Of a stretch of DNA of 10,966 bases, positions 6,940-10,966 are shown in pieces. Source of the stretch: an uncultured bacterium (GTDB lineage Bacteria; Planctomycetota; UBA1135; GCA-002686595); assembly GCA_913058555.1 (NCBI GenBank), contig CAJXRJ010000188.1, positions 1 to 10,966 on the forward strand. Reading direction: 5' to 3'. The position numbers and the translations under genes were made by a program. The notes beneath the pieces are model-generated. The model did no database searches and was not told the DNA's origin. It worked only from the letters and a program-made list of their open reading frames with translations. Numbering within the stretch: position 1 is the stretch's first letter; the number at the start of each line of letters is the position of its first letter.

Positions 6940-8379
6940 ATGGAACAACGAGACCAAGAAGATCACGGCCTCGAGACGCTTGCGGGGCGTGGGCCCCGCG
7001 TCACCGGATTCGCCTTGCCACGGCGCACGGTCCTCAGGGGGGCGGGCGTTCTCATGGCGCTTCCTTGGCTGGAGGCGATGGCCCAGGCCGTGCCGGCCGC
7101 GCAGAGTGCCGCGACGACTCCGCTGCGCCGACTGCTCTACGTCTACGTGCCCAACGGCGTCAAGCTCGACGAGTGGCGCGCGGACATCCCCGTCGCAGGC
7201 GAAGGCCGCAAGCGCGCACCAGTGGCCGGGGAATACGAGCTCAAGGAGCTCAAGCCACTGTTGGAGCCCCTGCGGCCCTTTGCGAATCACCTCACCGTGT
7301 TGCGTGGGCTCGCCCACGACAAGGCGCGCGCGAACGGCGACGGTCCCGGTGATCACGCGCGCGCGGCCGCGACCTTCCTGACCGGTGTGCAGCCGCTCAA
7401 GACCGAGGGGCGAGTGCGCCTGGGTGTCTCAGCAGATCAACTCGCCGCGAGCACCGTCGGGGGCGCGACCCGCATCCGCTCCATGGCGCTCGGGACAGAG
7501 CGTGGACGCTCGTCCGGCCAATGCGACTCGGGGTACGCCTGCGCTTACTCTGGCAACATCTCTTGGGAGTCAGAGCACACGCCGGCGGCCAAGGAGGTCA
7601 ACCCCCAGCGGGCGTTCGATCGACTCTTCCGCGGCGCCGACGCCAGCCAAAGCGTCGAGGTGCGCAAGAGCCGGGCGGAGCGCCGCCGCAGCCTGCTCGA
7701 CTATGTCCGCAAGGAATCAAAGGCCCTCGGCAAACGTCTCGGGTCCGCAGACCGGGCCCGTGTGGACGAGTACGAAACGGGGCTCCGCGAGCTCGAGCGG
7801 CAGCTCGATTTCGCGAACGCCGCCCACGTCGATTCGGTGCCCGACGCCGCCCGGCCTGACGGGGCCATGGAGACGTTCCGCGAGCACGCGAGGCTGCTCT
7901 CCGAAGTGACGGCCCTTGCGTTCCAGGCTGACGTGACGCGCATCGCCACGATCATGTTCGGCAACGAAGGCAGCGGACGACGTTACACAGAGGTCGGTGT
8001 ACGCGGCGCGCACCATTCCATCAGCCACCACAGTGGCGACAAGGACAAGCTCCGCGACATCGGCAAGATCAACCGTCTCCACATGGAGTCGTTCGCGTAC
8101 CTCATGGACCGGCTCCATACTCTGGAAGGCCCCGGGGGCGGCGCGCTCATCGATCACTCGATGGTGGTCTACGGTTCCGGCATTGCCGAGGGCAACCGCC
8201 ACGATCACCACGACCTGCCGATGGTCCTGCTCGCCGGCGAGGGAACCGGAATCAAGGGGCAGCGCACCGTCGCTTTCGAGCGAGGCACACCTGTGAACGA
8301 CCTGCACCTTGGCCTCCTGTCCAAGATGGGCGTTGTCGACGCCAAGCTCGGCGACGGCCGCGGGCCGCTCAAAATCTAG
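6940..8379 (+). CDS. DUF1552 domain-containing protein, putative Tat substrate
   Basis: This 479-residue protein matches the DUF1552 family. That family is usually encoded next to DUF1592/DUF1588 cytochrome-type proteins and resembles the alkaline phosphatase/sulfatase-like DUF1501 group; its activity is unknown. The leader has a twin-arginine-like motif (PRRTVLRG, 27-34) and a short hydrophobic stretch ending ALPWLEAMAQA (40-50), a typical opening for the family. Conserved-looking segments are LLYVYVPNGV (65-74), LTVLRGLAHD (118-127), DHARAAATFLTG (138-149), the His-rich HHSISHHSGDKDKL (358-371) and YGSGIAEGNRHDHHDLPMVLL (411-431), where His/Asp residues could bind metal. The ATG at 6940 lies 4 bases after the upstream stop, implying co-transcription and translational coupling. 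A longer in-frame reading back to 6865 would overlap the cytochrome gene and put about 25 non-conserved residues ahead of the Tat-like leader, so it is not preferred. Confidence 0.92.
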   Translation: MEQRDQEDHGLETLAGRGPRVTGFALPRRTVLRGAGVLMALPWLEAMAQAVPAAQSAATTPLRRLLYVYVPNGVKLDEWRADIPVAGEGRKRAPVAGEYELKELKPLLEPLRPFANHLTVLRGLAHDKARANGDGPGDHARAAATFLTGVQPLKTEGRVRLGVSADQLAASTVGGATRIRSMALGTERGRSSGQCDSGYACAYSGNISWESEHTPAAKEVNPQRAFDRLFRGADASQSVEVRKSRAERRRSLLDYVRKESKALGKRLGSADRARVDEYETGLRELERQLDFANAAHVDSVPDAARPDGAMETFREHARLLSEVTALAFQADVTRIATIMFGNEGSGRRYTEVGVRGAHHSISHHSGDKDKLRDIGKINRLHMESFAYLMDRLHTLEGPGGGALIDHSMVVYGSGIAEGNRHDHHDLPMVLLAGEGTGIKGQRTVAFERGTPVNDLHLGLLSKMGVVDAKLGDGRGPLKI

Positions 8380-8380
8380 G

Positions 8381-8419
8381 GCCAGCGCAAGGAGCCAGCG
8401 CAAGGAGCCAGCGCAAGGG
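8381..8419. repeat. Three 13-bp direct tandem repeats after the DUF1552 stop codon
   Basis: The unit GCCAGCGCAAGGA occurs at 8381-8393 and 8394-8406, and as GCCAGCGCAAGGG at 8407-8419, followed by a further partial GCC. It begins one base past the TAG stop (8377-8379). The unit is not a multiple of three and lies outside any gene. It may be a simple slippage product or a site for a transcript-3'-end factor; nothing identifies it with a known repeat family. Confidence 0.8.
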
Positions 8420-8436
8420 GCCGAGCATTAAGTACG

Positions 8437-8482
8437 CGGGCATCCGGCACGGGCGCCCTCGAACGGCCCGGCGCGATGCCCG
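8437..8482. terminator. Weak dyad between convergent genes, possible bidirectional terminator
   Basis: CGGGCAT (8437-8443) pairs with ATGCCCG (8476-8482) across a GC-rich interior that contains the self-complementary GGGCGCCC (8451-8458 region). The position between two convergent stop codons (8379 and 8497) suits a shared terminator. No T-tract follows on either strand, and the 7-bp stem has a 32-base loop, so it is only a candidate. Confidence 0.25.
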
Positions 8483-8496
8483 GCTCCTGTCCATGG

Positions 8497-10917
8497 CTAT
8501 CGGCGCTTGACGAGCTGGACGCCGCGAACGCGCTCACCGTTCTTGATCTCGATCATCTGGGACTCCCAGGCCTCGCTGGGCTTGCCGCCGCGCTCGGAGA
8601 CGTAGAGCTCGTACTGCCCGTCGGGCAAGTACAGGATCGTGAAGCGACCGTTGGAGGACCCGCCGGACGTGCGGAAAGGGGGTTCCGCCGGGTCCGCCCC
8701 TACGCGGCTGACGACGGCTTGGCCGAATCCCATGGACCTCGCGTCGTCCAGGAGCTGCCCCTCGATCGTTCCCGACGGCAAGTCCACCGTGGGCGCGGCT
8801 GTCGACCCCTCGCCCAGCTCGATCGAGCGCTCGGCGAGGGGCGCGAGTATGGAGGGACCCACGCAGAGGGTCGCTGCGCCCGACGCGATGCAGTCGATCT
8901 TGTAGCGTCCCTCGTCGTCGGTCCCGCCGATGCCCGCGAGTCCCAGCTCATCCGACAGCCATATCCTGACGCCAGGGGCTGGCGCTCCGCCTGCGGTGAC
9001 GAGGCCCGTCAGAATGGAGGTGCCTTCAAGGGTCGAGGCCAGGCGGACCTCGGTGACTTCACCGGCTTTGACGGTGATGCGCTCCCGTTGCAGCCGGACG
9101 GAGCCCCGCTCTAGCGCCTGGTCCCACATGGCCATATAGGCCCCTGGACGGAGCGGCCCCATGGCGCCACTCCACCCGGGGACATCGGTGATGACACGGG
9201 CGTAGGTTGGCGAGCCGTCCAGCCCCAGGACCCTTGTGCGTGCGTCAGTGATCGGCTCTCCGTTCGTATCCAAGACCGTCACGCGGACGGCACCAGCCCT
9301 TTCCACGACGACTTCGACTGGCCCCGTGGGGCGGCCTTCGACGAGCGTCACCTCTGTGGCCGATTCATTCACAAAGCGCGAAGACCTGACGTGCAGGATA
9401 TAGTCGCCGGCGTCTAACTCGCCGAAGGCAAACTCCCCCCGTTGATTTGTCCGGTGGGCCTCTCTAGGGAGGTAGCGGTGGGTGTCGGGCCGGCTGAGCT
9501 GGACCTCCACGTCGGCCAGTGGAGTGCCGCTGCGAAGCCTCGCAACTCCATCGATTCTGAGGGTCGCGCCAAAGGCTAGCTGCAGTTCGACATCGTTTGT
9601 CTTCACCTCGAAGGGGACGGTGTTCGACGTGCGCATCTTGGGCGAGTCCGCCGTGACGCGCCCGTTCGGCGGCCTGCCGGAGGTCGCGACGGCCTCATAC
9701 CGGCCAGGGGGAAGCTGCCCGTGGAACTTGCCCGTGGCTGGGTCGAGCCTGAAGGTCCCGGTCGTTCCCGGGAAACGCCCGAACATGCTGGCGCTCGAGT
9801 CGAGTGAGTAGACAGACACCATCAGGGGCGGCCCCCACGATGGGTCGGCGCCCGTGATCTGACCGCGGATCATCGGCACGGGCGTGAGGTCGAGGGGCAA
9901 GACGGTGCCTGCATCGATCGTGCTCGCAGGAATGTTGATGGTGGCTGCCCAGAGGGTCTCGACGTCTGGGTCGATGCCGCGCATGGCACCCATGCCGCTG
10001 CCGGAGCCAACCTGAAGGAATCGAACGGGTTCCGGCGCTTCCTTCTGAAGCTCTGGTCGGTGTCGGCCGAGGGCGCCAAGGGTGCAGTCGCCCGCGGGCA
10101 AGCCGACGAAGGAGGCAACGCCCTCGGCGTTCGTTCTGGTGCTTCGGGGCTTCCGTCCCTCTGTGGGCGTGAGCGTCACGGCAACCCCCTTCGCCGGCCG
10201 GCCGCCCTGGGCCTTGACCTCGACCGTCAAGCTGCGCCCGCGCGTGAGCACGAGGTCATGGGGACCGGTGGTCCCAAGGAGGGCGGCGAACTCGTCCGGC
10301 CCAAGCTGGTACTCCAGGAATCCGGTGGCCTTGATCTTGAGACTGTCCGGGTCCGTTGGGAGGGCTTGGATTAGGAAGTGCCCCTCTTTGTCAGTGTCGC
10401 GGCGACTCCAGCTGGATCCTCTGGCTGCGCCGGTCTGCCAGTGCTGGGGGATAGCAATGGTGGCGCCTTCGATGGGTGTTCCATCAAGGTCGCGCACGTG
10501 GCCCTCAAAGCGAAGGCCGCGTTCCATGGGCACCTTGACCGTCATCCGCTCCCCAGGATCTGGCTGGAAGTGGAACCCCGCCCGGACTCGGAAGGGGGCG
10601 AGGGGCTGATGTTCCGAATCGCCAAACCCTTGGCTCACCCTCCAGTCATAGGGAATCAGTCCTCGTAGGACGGCGCGCCCGTCGGCGCCCAGGGCAGCCG
10701 AAGCTCCGTAGGGCTGTCCGCTGAAGGCCATGCGAGAGTCCGTTCGACCCATGGAGTCGAAGGTGATGATGTCGCCTGCCAAGGACGCGATCTCTTCGGG
10801 GGTGGCAATCTCCCCAAGATCGAGCTCGAGGGTGACGTGGGCGCCCACGAACACCGGCAGCTCCAAACGGGTGGCCCCAGGATCCTCTTTGCCGTCGACG
10901 TCGAAGTCGTACTCGCC
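8497..10917 (-). CDS. Large protein of repeated carboxypeptidase-regulatory-like domains, 5'-truncated
   Basis: The genuine reading frame is open up to 10917, giving 806 residues without a visible start; upstream sequence is lost at the contig end. From residue ~130 it consists of about seven beta-sandwich units of the carboxypeptidase-D regulatory type, near 133-200, 228-282, 348-412, 450-512, 541-598, 632-690 and 714-778. Each follows the pattern G.V.d..G.P..gv.v......T...G.f.f..L.pG.Y.l.v; examples are GHVRDLDGTPIEGATIAI, TNQRGEFAFGELDAGDY and TDDEGRYKIDC. These domains are structural and are common in exported planctomycete surface proteins or as extensions of larger multidomain proteins. 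No peptidase catalytic motif, sortase signal or transmembrane helix is present, and the C-terminus ends in basic VKRR. The missing N-terminal part would probably carry the export signal and may hold another domain. A conceptual start of MYKRQ just upstream comes entirely from sequencing adapter. The gene converges on the DUF1552 gene with a 117-bp gap. Confidence 0.85.
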   Translation of the reverse strand, partial: GEYDFDVDGKEDPGATRLELPVFVGAHVTLELDLGEIATPEEIASLAGDIITFDSMGRTDSRMAFSGQPYGASAALGADGRAVLRGLIPYDWRVSQGFGDSEHQPLAPFRVRAGFHFQPDPGERMTVKVPMERGLRFEGHVRDLDGTPIEGATIAIPQHWQTGAARGSSWSRRDTDKEGHFLIQALPTDPDSLKIKATGFLEYQLGPDEFAALLGTTGPHDLVLTRGRSLTVEVKAQGGRPAKGVAVTLTPTEGRKPRSTRTNAEGVASFVGLPAGDCTLGALGRHRPELQKEAPEPVRFLQVGSGSGMGAMRGIDPDVETLWAATINIPASTIDAGTVLPLDLTPVPMIRGQITGADPSWGPPLMVSVYSLDSSASMFGRFPGTTGTFRLDPATGKFHGQLPPGRYEAVATSGRPPNGRVTADSPKMRTSNTVPFEVKTNDVELQLAFGATLRIDGVARLRSGTPLADVEVQLSRPDTHRYLPREAHRTNQRGEFAFGELDAGDYILHVRSSRFVNESATEVTLVEGRPTGPVEVVVERAGAVRVTVLDTNGEPITDARTRVLGLDGSPTYARVITDVPGWSGAMGPLRPGAYMAMWDQALERGSVRLQRERITVKAGEVTEVRLASTLEGTSILTGLVTAGGAPAPGVRIWLSDELGLAGIGGTDDEGRYKIDCIASGAATLCVGPSILAPLAERSIELGEGSTAAPTVDLPSGTIEGQLLDDARSMGFGQAVVSRVGADPAEPPFRTSGGSSNGRFTILYLPDGQYELYVSERGGKPSEAWESQMIEIKNGERVRGVQLVKRR

Positions 10918-10966
10918 CTGTCTCTTATACACATCTGACGCTGCCGACGATATGCAGTGTGTAGAT
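10918..10966. other. Illumina Nextera adapter and i5 index at the contig end (artefact)
   Basis: The last 49 bases are not genomic. Positions 10918-10936 are the 19-bp Tn5 mosaic end as used in Nextera libraries (CTGTCTCTTATACACATCT). Positions 10937-10950 are the rest of the Nextera read-1 adapter in reverse complement. TATGCAGT (10951-10958) is the reverse complement of i5 index ACTGCATA, known as N506/S506. GTGTAGAT (10959-10966) starts the reverse complement of the P5 primer. Translated, this stretch produces the known spurious N-termini MYKRQ and MCIRDR. True sequence ends at 10917. Confidence 0.97.

Noticed and set aside
10918..10936. Tn5-like transposon end as evidence of a natural mobile element
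   Set aside because: The mosaic end is followed directly by the commercial adapter tail, an index and a P5 primer fragment, so it comes from library preparation rather than from a genomic transposon.

Overview
The window is a high-GC contig end from what is most likely a planctomycete (Planctomycetota). The best clue is the adjacent pair of an exported cytochrome-type protein (PSCyt/PSD, DUF1587-1592-1588-1585 architecture) and a DUF1552 protein. This pairing is a planctomycete hallmark, but it also occurs in Myxococcota, Acidobacteriota and Verrucomicrobiota, so the assignment is probable rather than proven. No mobile element, CRISPR array, tRNA or rRNA was seen.

Layout: (1) 1-235 has no recognisable gene. 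(2) 236-2326 on the minus strand encodes an unrecognised, probably exported 696-residue protein that seems to be built from four copies of one ~150-residue domain. (3) A short divergent intergenic region holds a perfect 7-bp inverted repeat and a promoter-like TAGnnT element in front of each gene. (4) 2421-4520 on the plus strand is mutS2, with an intact ATPase and coiled coil but no C-terminal Smr nuclease domain. (5) 4578-6935 and 6940-8379 form a two-gene unit separated by 4 bases: the cytochrome-type DUF1592/DUF1588 protein, then a DUF1552 protein with a twin-arginine-like leader. (6) The 117-bp convergent gap has three 13-bp tandem repeats and a weak dyad. (7) 8497-10917 on the minus strand is the 3' part of a large protein made of repeated carboxypeptidase-regulatory-like beta-sandwich domains; its start lies off the contig. 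(8) 10918-10966 is not genomic: it is Illumina Nextera adapter plus an i5 index, and it creates a false N-terminus (MYKRQ) on that last gene.

Functional reading: mutS2 is housekeeping DNA/ribosome maintenance. The other genes look like cell-envelope or secreted proteins. The DUF1592-DUF1552 pair probably acts together outside the cytoplasm, but no reaction is established for it. The three gene starts that do not follow closely on another gene (2326 minus, 2421 plus, 4578 plus) share a GGWTAGnnT element 7-10 bases before the ATG and lack a convincing Shine-Dalgarno sequence. This suggests leaderless transcripts and is the most interesting non-coding pattern here. I found no clearly new defence, mobile or biosynthetic system.
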